Assembly: GCF_007992435.1 (NCBI RefSeq)
Contig: NZ_BKAG01000046.1
Coordinates: forward strand, 1 to 61,524
Length of the DNA stretch: 61,524 bases
Reading direction: 5' to 3'
DNA from: Prosthecobacter gellanilyticus
GTDB taxonomy: Bacteria > Verrucomicrobiota > Verrucomicrobiia > Verrucomicrobiales > Verrucomicrobiaceae
The notes under the pieces are model-generated. The model searched no databases and was not told where the DNA came from. It saw only the letters and a list, made by a program, of their open reading frames with translations. Below are positions 24,720 to 35,900 of this stretch, piece by piece (positions within the stretch are counted from its first letter, which is position 1; the number at the start of each line of letters is the position of its first letter). Both the position numbers and the translations under genes were made by a program.

Positions 24720-25220
24720 ATGCAAAGGATCAATCCCTGTCTGTGGTTCAGCAACAGCGCTCAGGAGGCGGTGGAGTTTTACCGCTCGGTGTTCAAGGAC
24801 CTCAAGGTTCTGCGCAAGACCTACTACCCCGATGTGCCCTCCGGTTCCGAAGGGGCACCGACGCTGCCCCCGGCAGGTACGTTGCTGACGCTGGACTTCG
24901 AGCTCTTCGGCCAGCTCTACACCGCGCTGAACGGTGGGCCGGACTTCCCCTTCACGGAAGCCATCTCCCTGGTCGTGAATTGCAAGGACCAAGAGGAGAT
25001 TGACTGCTACTGGGAAGCGCTGCTCGCGGGTGGCGGCCAGGAATCCCAGTGCGGCTGGCTTCGGGACAAATTTGGCCTCTCGTGGCAGATCGTGCCGATC
25101 GAGATGACGGAAATCCTGGTCCAGAATGATCCCGGTGCCTGCTCCCGCATGATGCAGGCGATGTTCACGATGGTGAAGCTGGACATCGCCACTCTCCGGA
25201 AGGCTGCCGAGGGGTCGTAA
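24720..25220 (+). CDS. VOC family protein (PhnB-like), copy D
   Basis: A 166-residue protein of the 3-demethylubiquinone-9 3-methyltransferase-like (PhnB-like) VOC branch. It starts MQRINPCLWFSNSAQEAVEF, with the paired FYRSVFKDLKVLRKTYY segment, and later FELFGQLYTALNGGPDFPFT, then NCKDQEEIDCYWEALLAGGG and FGLSWQIVPIEM. The N-terminal INPCLWFxxxAxEAxxFY is diagnostic for the branch. Its C-terminal helix (MMQAMFTMVKLDIATLRKAA) is also typical. It sits in the middle of the cluster with 52 bp before the ATG. Confidence 0.9.
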   Translation: MQRINPCLWFSNSAQEAVEFYRSVFKDLKVLRKTYYPDVPSGSEGAPTLPPAGTLLTLDFELFGQLYTALNGGPDFPFTEAISLVVNCKDQEEIDCYWEALLAGGGQESQCGWLRDKFGLSWQIVPIEMTEILVQNDPGACSRMMQAMFTMVKLDIATLRKAAEGS

Positions 25221-25316
25221 CCGACCGCCTTTTCCCTTTCGTGTAGCGTTTTTGACGACCCTGGCATCCGCGCGGGAACCTGAGTCGTTATTCAAAACCG
25301 TCAAAACTCCCGAACC

Positions 25317-25772
25317 ATGCCTCAGCAAACTATTCTCCCGGCCGAGGGCAACGAGATCGTCAGCACCCGCGTGTTTGACGCTACCTGCGAACAGCTCTTT
25401 GAGGCCTTCAGTGATCCCCAGCGCCTCCAGCAGTGGTGGGGGCCGCAGGGCTTTACCAACACCTTTGAAGTCTTCGAGTTCCAGCCCGGAGGCTCCTGGC
25501 GCTTCACCATGCATGCTCCAGAAGGGGCCAAGTACGCGAACGTGTCACGCTTCCTCGAGATCGAGAAGCCTGCGCGCATTGTGCTTGAGCATCTGGAGCC
25601 GGTGCACTGGTTTCAGATGACGATGACCCTGGACGAGGAGGGCGCAGGCAGCCGCCTCACCTGGCGAATGCGATTCAAGACCGAGGAAGAGGTGATGAAA
25701 ATCGGCCGCTTCATCACCGCCGCCAATGGCGAGAACTTTGACCGCCTGCAGGCGCACCTCGGCCAGTCTTGA
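25317..25772 (+). CDS. SRPBCC/AHA1-like protein
   Basis: A 151-residue SRPBCC protein. STRVFDATCEQLFEAFSDPQ and LQQWWGPQGFTNTF at the start, FEFQPGGSWRFTMHAPEG, KIVLEHL-like RIVLEHLEPVHWFQMTMTLD, and the closing GENFDRLQAHL helix place it with the AHA1-like group. There is an in-frame ATG at 25317, preceded by a 96-bp gap with no motif I can call. Ligand unknown. It is one of three SRPBCC genes in the cluster; this one and the one at 23226 are cytosolic, the one at 19305 membrane-anchored. Confidence 0.9.
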   Translation: MPQQTILPAEGNEIVSTRVFDATCEQLFEAFSDPQRLQQWWGPQGFTNTFEVFEFQPGGSWRFTMHAPEGAKYANVSRFLEIEKPARIVLEHLEPVHWFQMTMTLDEEGAGSRLTWRMRFKTEEEVMKIGRFITAANGENFDRLQAHLGQS

Positions 25773-25814
25773 CTTTCTTTTTGCTCTCCCAACCTCAGAC
25801 ACACCTAACTACTT

Positions 25815-26195
25815 ATGAAAATCGCAGCCGCCATCGCCGGAATCCTTCTCGGAGGATTGTTCATCATGTCCGCCTCCATGGTCCTTTTCAAACTCGCTCC
25901 CATGCCGGAGATCCCGAAGGACACGCCACCCTATCATTTTATGACCGCCGTCGGGCCCACGGGTTACATGACGATGGTGAAGATTGTGGAGCTGCTGGGC
26001 GGCCTGATGGTGCTGGTTCCGAAGACACGAAACATCGGCCTGCTCTTCCTTGGCCCGGTGATCGTGAACATCGTGGCATTCCATCAGTTCGTGGCCAAGG
26101 ACGGCATCTTCCAGCCCATGCTGCTGGGGATTGCGGCGCTTTCACTGTTCCTGCTGTGGGTGGAGCGCGCGCGCTGGAAGGCGCTCGTGGCCTGA
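25815..26195 (+). CDS. DoxX-like integral membrane protein
   Basis: A 126-residue protein with four predicted transmembrane helices: AAAIAGILLGGLFIMSASMV, MVKIVELLGGLMVLVP, LLFLGPVIVNIVAFHQFV, LLGIAALSLFLLWVER. The second to fourth helices and the loop KTRNIGLLFLGPVIVNIVAF resemble the DoxX/SURF4-like fold. A thiosulfate-reducing or terminal oxidase role is known only for some archaeal DoxX; most bacterial DoxX proteins have none assigned. The gap before it contains CCTAACTACTT just before the ATG. Confidence 0.8.
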   Translation: MKIAAAIAGILLGGLFIMSASMVLFKLAPMPEIPKDTPPYHFMTAVGPTGYMTMVKIVELLGGLMVLVPKTRNIGLLFLGPVIVNIVAFHQFVAKDGIFQPMLLGIAALSLFLLWVERARWKALVA

Positions 26196-26247
26196 TCACT
26201 CGCTCTTCAGTCTAACCAACAAAACAACCAACCAAGGAGATCACATC

Positions 26248-26610
26248 ATGCCCAACTACGTTGACGGATTTGTACTGCCCGTGCCGAAGGATAACCTTGA
26301 CCGTTACAAGAAGGTCGCGAAGAAGGCCTCCAAGATCTGGATGGAGCACGGAGCGCTGGCCTACTTTGAATGCGTGGGCGACGACATGGAGGCGGAACAC
26401 ATGACCCCCTTTCCAAAGCTGGTGAAGACCAAGCCGGACGAGGTGGTGGTGTTTTCCTGGGCCGTCTTCAAGTCACGCAAGGACCGGGACAAGGCGAACA
26501 AGGCCATCATGGCCGATCCACGCATCCAAGGCATGTGTGAGGAGACCAAGGGCATCTTTGAGTGCAAGCGCATGGCCTACGGTGGGTTCAAGGTGATGGT
26601 GGAAGGGTGA
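26248..26610 (+). CDS. DUF1428 family protein
   Basis: A 120-residue protein of the DUF1428 family (ferredoxin-like dimeric alpha/beta-barrel; E. coli YbaA type). The motif set is YVDGFVLPVPKDNLDRYKKV at the N-terminus, GALAYFECVGDDME, then VVVFSWAVFKSRKDRDKANK and the terminal KRMAYGGFKVMVE. One of the few clear Shine-Dalgarno sequences of the cluster, AAGGAG (26234-26239), lies 8 nt before the ATG at 26248 and fixes the start. It is the last gene before a terminator. Family function is not established. Confidence 0.93.
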   Translation: MPNYVDGFVLPVPKDNLDRYKKVAKKASKIWMEHGALAYFECVGDDMEAEHMTPFPKLVKTKPDEVVVFSWAVFKSRKDRDKANKAIMADPRIQGMCEETKGIFECKRMAYGGFKVMVEG

Positions 26611-26628
26611 GCGTGACAGCGTTTTAAG

Positions 26629-26669
26629 GCGTGCCGGGTGCATTGAAGTATGCGTTCGGCACGCTTTTT
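26629..26669 (+). terminator. Rho-independent terminator of the TetR-headed cluster
   Basis: Stem GCGTGCCG/CGGCACGC (26629-26636 and 26657-26664) with a 20-nt loop that can form a small inner stem (GCAT/ATGC), followed by TTTTT at 26665-26669. It lies 18 nt after the DUF1428 stop. Confidence 0.88.
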
Positions 26670-26701
26670 GTTGGGGGGATCTTGGTGCGCGCGAGAGCGA
26701 C

Positions 26702-26849
26702 ATGGACTGCGGCAGCCTGCTGCCGCTATAGTGTTGGGCAGCCGAGCTGCCGGGGGGAAAAGCCCCGATTCAACGCCTGACATTTCTGTGTTGGCGACGG
26801 CCAGCAGGGCTGGCCTGGAGAAAGCGGCAGCAGGGCTGCCGCAGTCCAT
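26702..26849. repeat. REP-like element with long terminal inverted repeats
   Basis: Arms of 26-27 bp at 26702-26727 and 26823-26849 are reverse complements with a single base insertion; the outer end is ATGGACTGCGGCAGC. Two further hairpins lie inside: GGCAGC-CGA-GCTGCC (26737-26751) and GGCCAGC-AGG-GCTGGCC (26799-26815). The word GCAGCAGGGCTGC and its relatives make every arm self-complementary. This is the layout of a bacterial REP/BIME mosaic or a small MITE. It lies in the gap between two convergent genes, with no coding potential seen. Confidence 0.8.
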
Positions 26850-26909
26850 ATAGGGCCATGTGCGGCTCGCAGAACTTGTGGGTAAATCAGGGGCTCGCCA
26901 CCTTCACGC

Positions 26910-29900
26910 TCAATCCTGCCGGCGGCGGCGGAAGAACATGGCGGCGAGGGCGAAGGCGATGAGCAGCATCCGGGAGGGTTCGGGGATGGCGACGACGACG
27001 ACGGAGCCGGATGTGGCGAAGCGGCTGATGTCCCAGGCATAGCCGCTGGCGCTGATGTCAGGCAGGTCGAACTGCGAGCCATTGTCAGCGGTGCCATCAC
27101 GGTAGTTGTTGCCGAAGCTGAAGGAACTGAAGTTCGTGGAGATGAGAGCGCTCCAGTCGATGAGATTGAAGACCTGGCCGAGGGCAGGGGTGAAGGCGGT
27201 GCCGCTGACGCTGATGTTACCACTGAAGGTGAGCGTGCCGCTGGTGCTGGCATTGAAGGTCAGGAGATCATGGCTGCCGCTGCCAAGGCCGGTGCTGAAG
27301 CTGTCCACCCAGGCATTGTAACCGGCTGAACCCAGTTCGTTGCCGCCGTAGGTGGCATCGGTGACGTTCGGGGTGGAGATGCCGAGGAGGAGGTTGCTGC
27401 CGGACTGGAAGTCAAAGCTGCCGATGGCGGCGGCTGGACTGAAGGCCAGGGTGCCAAGGCTGCCGACTGCGGTGGAATCTCCCGCATGAATGGTGGAGCC
27501 ACTCTGGGCGATGAAGCTGCTGCCGCGCACCAAGCCGGAGCCGAGCAGCGTGCCACCATTCATCACGGTGACTGCGCCTGTACCGGTCTGGCCGACGCCG
27601 CTGGAACCGACCTGCAGAGCACCTGCGCTGACGGTGGTGACACCGGCGTAGGTGTTGGCGGCGGTGAGCGTGGTGGTGCCAGCGCCAGCCTGCACGAAGC
27701 TGCCGGAGCCGGTGATGGCGGAGCCGCTGAAGTGGGTGCCCTGCACCACGGCGTTGCTGCGGTTGATGACGAAGCTGCCGTTGTTGGTGATGGTGCTGCT
27801 GGTGGCGAGTGCACCGGTGGTGCCGCCATCACCCAGCTGGAGCGTGCCAGCGCTGATGGTGGTGGTGCCGGCGTAGCCATTGTCAGCGGTGAGGATGGTG
27901 GTGCCGCTGCCTGCCTGGATGAAGGCACCGCTGCCGTTGATGGTGTTGCTGACCGTGTAGGAGTTGCTGCGGTTGACGGTGAGGGTGGCGTTGTTTGTCA
28001 CGGTGCCGCTGCCGAGGGTGCCGGTGGTGGAGCCGCTGCCGACCTGGAGAGTGCCGGCGCTGATGGTGGTGCCGCCGGTGTAGGTGTTGGTGCCTTCCAG
28101 GATGAGCGTGCTGGCCGTGGTCTTGGTGAGACCAGCGCCGCCATTGAGCTCAGCGAGGTTTTGGAGGGTGCCGCTCTGGGCGTTGAAAGTGATCAACGCG
28201 CTGGCAGCTCCGATGCTGCCCGCCGTCATGTCGAGCGTGCCTCCCTGCAGGTTGATAACCGCGTTTTCCGTGCCGACGCCGTTGGTGTAGGCGATGTTGC
28301 CACCAACGGTGAGCAACCCGCCGGTGAGATTGAGGGTGTTGTTGATGATGTTCACCGCGTTGGCCGTGGTGTTGCCCATGCTGATGTTTCCAGTCACGTT
28401 CAGGGCTCCGCCGCTGATGTTGATGGTGGAAATTGCGTTGGTGGCGGCGACGACCGTGGCGGCAGACGAGTTCACCGCCATGTTCAGGGTGCCGATGGTT
28501 AGACCAGCCGTGCCCGCGACGTTCAGCGTGGACTTGGTGACCGCGGCTTCGGTGGCGTCATTGATCGCCGTAGCGCCGGTGATCGTGCTGGTGCCCATGT
28601 TGAGCGTGGTGATGCTGTTGGTGCCGGCACCATTGAACGTGAGGGTGGAAAGAGCCACCCCGGCGGATGCTGCTGTGGTGTTGGAGTTGTTACTCATCGT
28701 CACAGTGGCAAAGCTGGTGGTGCCGCCGCCGAAGGTGGCGCTGGAAACCGTGTCGCCCGTGGTGAGCGAACTGCCGCCGCGATTGCTCATCACGGTGTTG
28801 CCGGTGACGGTGAAATTCCCGGCATCAAAGGTCAGGGTGGCCGTGGAGACTGCGGTGTTCGCGGTGGCAGTCGACGTGCGGGAGGCCATCGTCAGCGTGC
28901 TTAGGAGCACATCGGCGTTGTGGCCGGCCAGGGAAAGGACAGCGGTGTTGCCGGCATTGGTGGAGCCGCTGGTATTGACCATGTTGAGGGCGGCGGCGCT
29001 GGTGCCGTCATAGGCGCGGATGATGACGCTACCGTTGGTGGCGTGGGCGAAGTTCAACTGGCCGCTGGCGCGCCGTGCCCCGGTGCCGCTGTCGCGGCCG
29101 CCCAGATCGATGGAGCTGGCATTGATCGTGGTGAGGCCGGTGCCCATCGTGATCGTGTTGAACTGTCCGGCATTGTTGCCATGAACCGTGTTTCCGCCAA
29201 TGTCGAGGGTGCCTGCCTTGATGGTGCTGTCGGTGGCCAGCAGCACGTTCGTAGATGTGTCGTTGCTTGAGCCTACGATGTCCGAGCTGCCGAGGCGGAA
29301 TGCACCGGCGCTGCCGAGATCGGCGGTGAAGGTCGCCAGTGAGCTCATGTCCAGCGTGTTGGGCTGGGCGGTGACGCTGTTGGCACTGCCGCCGACGCGG
29401 AAGGTGAGTCCGGGGGCCGTGACATTCCAGGTTCCAGCGCCGGCCACGTTGAGACGGCTGCCGCCGGTGGAGGTGCCTGAGTTGCCGATGATGACATTGC
29501 CAGTGGTGGTGAGCGTTTTGCCCGAGCCGATATTGATCACATTGGCCGTGGGCGTGTTGGTCTGGGAGGTCAGCCCGGTGATGGTGAGGTTGTTGGAAGC
29601 CAGATTCAGCGTGGCGGGCGTGCTGCTCGTGGAAGTGGCGCCGAAAATCAGACCGCCAGCGAGGGAGGCGTCGCTGGTGATGTTGGTGATGCCGTTGTCG
29701 AGGGTGAGGGCACCGGAGAAGTTGCTGGCGGCCACGCTGCTCAGCCCGGAGAGCACGAGAGTGCCTGTTCCGGCCTTGGTGAGGCCAAAGCCGCCGGTGA
29801 TGCCGCCAGCCACGGTCAGGGTGTTGGCGCTGACAGTCGCCGTGGAGGCGGCGTCGAGCGTGACGAGGCCTGTGCCAAGGTTGAGGCTGTTGCTACCGGT

Positions 29901-32900
29901 GAAGGTGAAGGCGCCAGCCCAGCTCTGGGCGTTGTTGGTGGCCAGGGTCACGGCCCCGCCCGTGGTGTTGTTGAAGGTGCCGCCATTGATCGTGAAGACA
30001 CCGGTGCCGAGGGCGCCGACATGGGCGATGTTCAGCGTGGTGCTGGCAGCCATGGTGACACCGCCCGCCGCTCCGGAATTGTTTCCGGCGAGAGTCAGGG
30101 TGCCTGCGGTGAGGTTGGTCAGCCCGTCGTAGCCGTTCGCTCCGTTAAGCACCAGCGTTCCGGTGCCAGCCTTGGTCAGCACATAGGCGGAGGTTCCGTC
30201 ATCGATCACGCCGCCCACTGTGAGTGTGTTGCTGACTGTGGCGGTCACATTGCCGCCCATGGTCACGCCTCCGGTGCCGAGGTTGAGATTCTGCGTGCCG
30301 CCAAACGTGAAGCCGCCGTTCCAGACCTGGGTGTTGTTGGGGGTCAGTGTCAGAGCCCCGGCGCTGCCGTTGGTGAAGGTGGTTCCGGCTTCAACCGTGA
30401 AGGTGCCCGTGCCCAGCGCGGTGGCGCTGTTGAGGTTGAGAGTGCCAGCCACGAGATTGACACCGCCACCGCCGGAGTTAGTCCCGCTGAGCGTCAGGGT
30501 GCCCGCGCCGGTCTTGGTCATGCTGCCGGTGAAGGTGACGTTACCGCCAACTGTCAGCGAGGAACCGTTGGCGCCGCCGCCGATGACTTCCCAGGTCTGG
30601 GTCGTCGCGGCGACCACCGGAGCACCGATGGTGATGGCTCCGGCGTTAGTGGCGACGGAAATGCCGTTGTTGGCGCTGAGCGGCGAGAGGGTGAGCGTGC
30701 CACTGGTGCCTTGATTGATCGTCACGGAATTCACGCCAGCGGGGTTGGATGTGAACTGAAGACTGTCTGCGGAGAAGTTACCGTCGAGCGTGGTGGTGAT
30801 GACCGGTCCCGTGGCGTTCGTGGTGCTGAAGACCAGCGTGTCCGTGGCGGAAGGCAGCGCGCCGAGATCAGTGGTGCCGGCGGCGTTGGTGGCCCAGTTG
30901 GTGGTGAAGGGGCCGGCACCATTCAAGGTGCTCCAGGAACTGCCGCCGGGTGTCTCATCTCCCTGCCAGTAGCGCAGGCTCAGCGTGCTGGCCGTCAGAC
31001 GCAGTGTCTGGTTGCTGTTGACGGTGCTGAAGCTGTAGTTGAAGCCGGAGGGCGCGAGGCCCAGCGTGAAGGCCGACGCGTTGAGCGTGCCGCTGGTGAC
31101 ATTGATGAGGTCGTAGTTACCCACGGCGAGTCCGCCGAGGTTGTTGAAGTTGAGCGAAATCACCGGGCTGACGGCCGCACTGCCGGTGACATTGAGCATG
31201 TCGTTCACCATGGGGGCGTTGAGGTCGAAACCGAGCATGCTGCCGCTGCCGAGCGTGAGGCCCGTGAGCGCGGTGGAGGTGGCGGTGCCGTCGTAGAGGT
31301 TCAATGTGGCGCCACTGGCGACTGAAAGGGCTCCGATGCCCGTGGCGGCCAGCCCGGCCTGCATGAGGCCATCGCTGACGGTGAGATTGCCGCCGTTCAA
31401 ATTGATCGCTCCGGTGACCTGGAGGCTGCCGGCACCGGTTTTGACGAGGTTGGCGGGTCCGGCGGTGAGAATGCCGCCGGTGGCCTGCACGGTGCTGGTG
31501 CTCACGACGACGTCGATCGTGCTGGTGGTGCCGGTGGCGAGAGTGATCTGGCGGTTGGCGGTCAGATCCAGCGTGGTGCCGGCCGGAGTGAAGCGCAGTG
31601 TTCCGCCGGAGAGAGTGATGTCGTTGGTGGCGGAGGCATTGCCAATATTGCTGCTGGAGGCGAAGTTCAGCGTGCCACCGGCGACATTGACCACGCCGCT
31701 GAAGGTGTTCACGCCGCTGAGGGTGACGACGCCGGACGTGGTCTTGTTGACCCCGGCAGTTCCGGCGAGGATGGCGCTGACCGTGCCATCCTGCAGATCG
31801 AAGCTGGCGGCGGAGGTGAGGACGCCGGTGGTTCCGGTGATGCTGCCGTTCTGCAAGGTGACCGTGCCCACGGTGTCAGTGCGGGTGTTGATGTCAAAGA
31901 TGCCGCCGTTGACTGTCACACTACTGGCATCGGCCAGGACGTTGTTGGCGCCGAGGGTGAGAGTGCCGGCGTTGACGTTGGTGCTGCCGGCGTAAGTGTT
32001 CGTGCCTGAGAGCGTGAGGATGCCGGCACCCGTCTTGGTCAGGCCGCCGGAGGTGTTGCCGCCGTTGAAGGCCACCGCGCCCACGGTGGCCTGGGTGGTG
32101 TAAACAGTGGTGTTGTCGATGAACGAGACGGTGAGGACGTCGGTGTTCAGGTAGCCGGTGCCGGGGTTGGTGATGGTGTAACTGCCGATCTTGTAGGTGC
32201 CGTTGCCGGTGCCGTCATCCACCATGTTGGCGATGGCGGTGGCCCCGGATCCGGTGCCGCCGGAGATGCGCACGATGGGGGCGCTGAGATAGCCGCTGCC
32301 CTGCGTGGCGACCGCGATGGACTGCACGCCTTCACCTCCAGGAGCGAGCAAGGCGGCGGGGATGGTGGAGTTCAAGCCATTCGTGTCCACCGTGACGCCG
32401 CCGGAGTAAACGTAAGCGCCGCTGCGATTAGCGGCCGTGTCGAGCACGCTGTTGGTGTTGTTCACGCTGATGAGCGTGGTGGAGGCGGCGTTGGTGATGA
32501 TGGTGCCGCCATTGAGGTTGATCTGCATCAGGTTGGCCGAGCCGCCGGTGGCGGTGCCGTTGGTGATGCCTCCGGCGATGGTGCGGATGGTGCCGCCCGC
32601 GCCCAGATTGAAGATGCTGGTGGAGCCGATGGTGGCGGCGTTGCCACGATACACATTGAGCGTGCTCTGGAGGATCATGGTGCCGGTGCCGCGCACGTTG
32701 ATCACGCCGTAGCTGTTGTTGCTGCCCGCCGTTGAGTTGATGCCGAAATTGGAGTTGCCGCCGGTGAACTGTCCGCCCGAGATGTCCATCACCGAGCTGC
32801 CGGAACCGTGGCTGGGCAGGACGTTGGTGTTGATGGTCACCGTGCCGCCGGTCTGGCGGTAGTAGCCGTTGCCGCTGGTGAGGGTGTTGCCAATGGTGAG

Positions 32901-35900
32901 GCGGTTGGAAGTGATGGAGCCGCCGCTGACCTCGTAGTAGCCGTAGCTTGTGTTGGCCGCACCCAGGCTGAAGATGCCGTTCGCATCCGCCCCCGAGAGG
33001 CTGACAGTGCCTGCGGATTGATAAACGGCACCGGCCGAGGTATTCGTGCCCACATCAATGTCGGAGACGGCGACGTTCGCTCCAATGAGGAGGATGCCGC
33101 GTCCGCCGGCGCCACTGCCCACGTTGACCTGGTTGTTGGTGGCGATGGGGCTGCTGAGCTGGAGGATGCCGCCTGGCACGGCGGTGGTGCCGGTGTAGGT
33201 GTTCGTGCCGCTGAGGGTCAGCATGCCGGTGCCGCCTTTGGAAAGGCTGAGGGTGCCTGCCGCAGCACCGTTCTGGAAGGTGCCGCTGAAGGTGGTGCTG
33301 GCCGAGCCGCCGATGCTCAAAGTGACCGACGTGGCGGCGTTGTTTTCCACCGTGCCCGAACCGGAGAGAGAGGCGATGGTGCTGGCGAAGCCGTTCAGCC
33401 GCAGCGTGCCGCCCGCATTGACGACATAGGCGGAGTTCTGGGCGAAACCGGTGGCCGACCCGGCGCGAAGGACGCCGCCGTCCACGGTGGTGGTGCCGGT
33501 GTAGGTGTTGGTGCCCCCGAGTTGAAGAATGCCGGCGCCCGCCTTGGTCAGACCGATGCCCGTGCCGCTGATGCCGCCGGAGGAGGACAGCACTGAGGCC
33601 GCTGCCACCGTCCAGGTCTGGTTCGCACCGAGAATGACCGGCGCGGTGAGATTGATGGCCGCAGGTGCGCCGGTTTGAACTTCAATGCCGGCGGTGGACG
33701 CGACCGGCGTGATGGTGAGAGTGCCGGCGGTGCCTGGAGCGATGGTGATGGAGCCGAGCGGGCCGCTTCCAACCTGATTGTTGAAGGTGAGGTCCTTGAT
33801 GCTGAAGGCACCGTCCAGCGTGGTGCTCAAGGCGGTGCCGGACTGCATGCTGGTGGTGAAGATAACGCTATTGTTCACGCCAGGGGTGCCATTGGCATTC
33901 GAGGCGCCGGCCAGATCGGTGGTGAAATTGGTGTTGATCCCGGAAATCCCCATCCAGCTTGTGTTGACGCCGCCGTTCCAATAAAGGTCATTGGTGGTCG
34001 TGGTGGCGGTCAGGCGCACCAGGGTGTTCGAGGCCGTCAATGACAAGGTGTAACCACTGAAGCCTGCAGAGAGGCTGCCGATGCCGTAGGTGGCTCCGGA
34101 CAAGCCGCTGCCTGCGGTGAGCAGGTCGTAGTTTCCGACTCCGAAGCCGGTGAGACTGAGGAGATTGAACACCACGTTGTTGGCCGTGGTGGCAGTTCCC
34201 GAGGTCGAGAAGCGGTCGTAGGCCGCAGTGGAGCCGAGCTCCAGGCCCAAGGTGGCCGTGCCGGTGCCTGCTCCGAGGTTCAAAGCGCCAGCGCCCAGAT
34301 TGAAATGCTGTCCGGTGGTGTTGAGAAGGTTCAAGGTGCCGCCTGCGGCCACGGTCAGCGCACTGAGCGTGGGTGCCGTGGTGGCTCCTCCGGTCATGTT
34401 CAGCGTCCCCGCGCTCACCGTCAGCGGGCCGGTGAAGGCGATGTTCGCACCTGTGAGGTTGAGCAATGATGTGGCGGAATTCTGGGTGATGCCGGTGACA
34501 TTGGAACCGATGTCCGCGCTGATGGTGGTGGTGCCGGTGGCGGTGCTGGAATGGGTGATCGAACCCACAGGATTGATCGCGCCTGTGGCGAGAGTGATCG
34601 TGCCCGTGGTGGCCTGGTTAAGAATGGTCACATTGCCGGTGCCCGTGATGCCGCCGGTGAATTGCGAGGCACCTGTCGTCCCGATCTTGCCAAGGACGAC
34701 ATCATGGGTGTTCAAGGTGATGGGTCCGGCGAAATTGACGTTCCCCGTGGTGGTTCCCGCGATGATGGACGCGATGCCTGTGTTCCCTGCTGCGACCGTG
34801 ATAGGCTGCAGGTAAGCGAAGCTGTTGACCGCGCGGATTGTCGCGTTGGCGTTGCCAGAGCCGGCCCCCAAGGTGATGGGGTTCGTGCTGGCACCAAAGG
34901 TGTTGACGTTGTTACCGCCAGTGACGGTGCCCGCTTCAACGATAAGTCCACCATCGAACGTGCTTGCAACAGCTCCCAGAGTCAGGCTGCCGTTGCCCAC
35001 CTTGGTCAGGGACATGCCAGAACCGCTGATCACACTGGCCGTGGCAATGTTTCCCGCTCCACCCACAGATGTATTGGAGGTGAGGGTGATGCCTGCTGTG
35101 GAGGTCAACGTGCCCGCCGTCGTGCCTGCCGCATTGTTCACCCATGCGCCGGTGCCTCCGATGCCAGTGCCCGCGAGATTGAAGGCGGCGATTGTTTCCA
35201 CTCCGGTCTGTTGATTGTCGAAAACGCCGCCGGACTGGACGGTGATGGTGGCAGTGTTGCCGATGGAGTCAGTGCCACTGCCGATGTTCTGGAGGGTGCC
35301 GCCGCTGCCGACATTGATGTTCCCAATCCATCTGGAGGTATTCGTGAGGATGGCCGTGCCTCCATTGACCAGGAGCTGCCCCGTGCCGGTGCTCACGCCG
35401 GTGATGGTCAGCGTGCCCGCTCCCTGCTTGGTCACATCGAAATTCCCTGTGGCCACGACCGGGAGAGAGAGGTTCGCGCCAGTCCCCACATTGAAGGTCG
35501 GCGCACCGGTGAGGGTGGTCGCGCCGAAGGTCAAACCTGCGATCCCACTGCTGACATTGGCCCCGGCGTTGACCGTCAATGTGCTGGCCCCGATACTCAG
35601 CGTTCCCAGCGTGTGCGTGATGGCCGCTTCGGCCGTGGCGCGGTTGGAGATGATGGTGGTGTTGCCTGAGATAGTGGTGGGGTTCGCCAGGATGCTGCTG
35701 TTGATGGCGAGATCCAGGGTGCCTCCTGCCAGGGTCAGCGTATTGGTCGCCAGGCCCAGTGCCTGCGGGTTCGCCGCGATGAGCGTGCCTGCGGAAAGAG
35801 TGGTGCCGCCGCTGTAAGTATTGATTCCGCTGAGAGTGAGCGTGCCAGTGCCCGCCTTTGTTAGGCCAAAAGCTCCGCTGACAACGCCGCTGACGGTGAG

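Noticed and set aside
26910..28000. Classical type V autotransporter beta-barrel
   Set aside because: No barrel sequence at the C-terminus; it ends in a PEP-CTERM signal.
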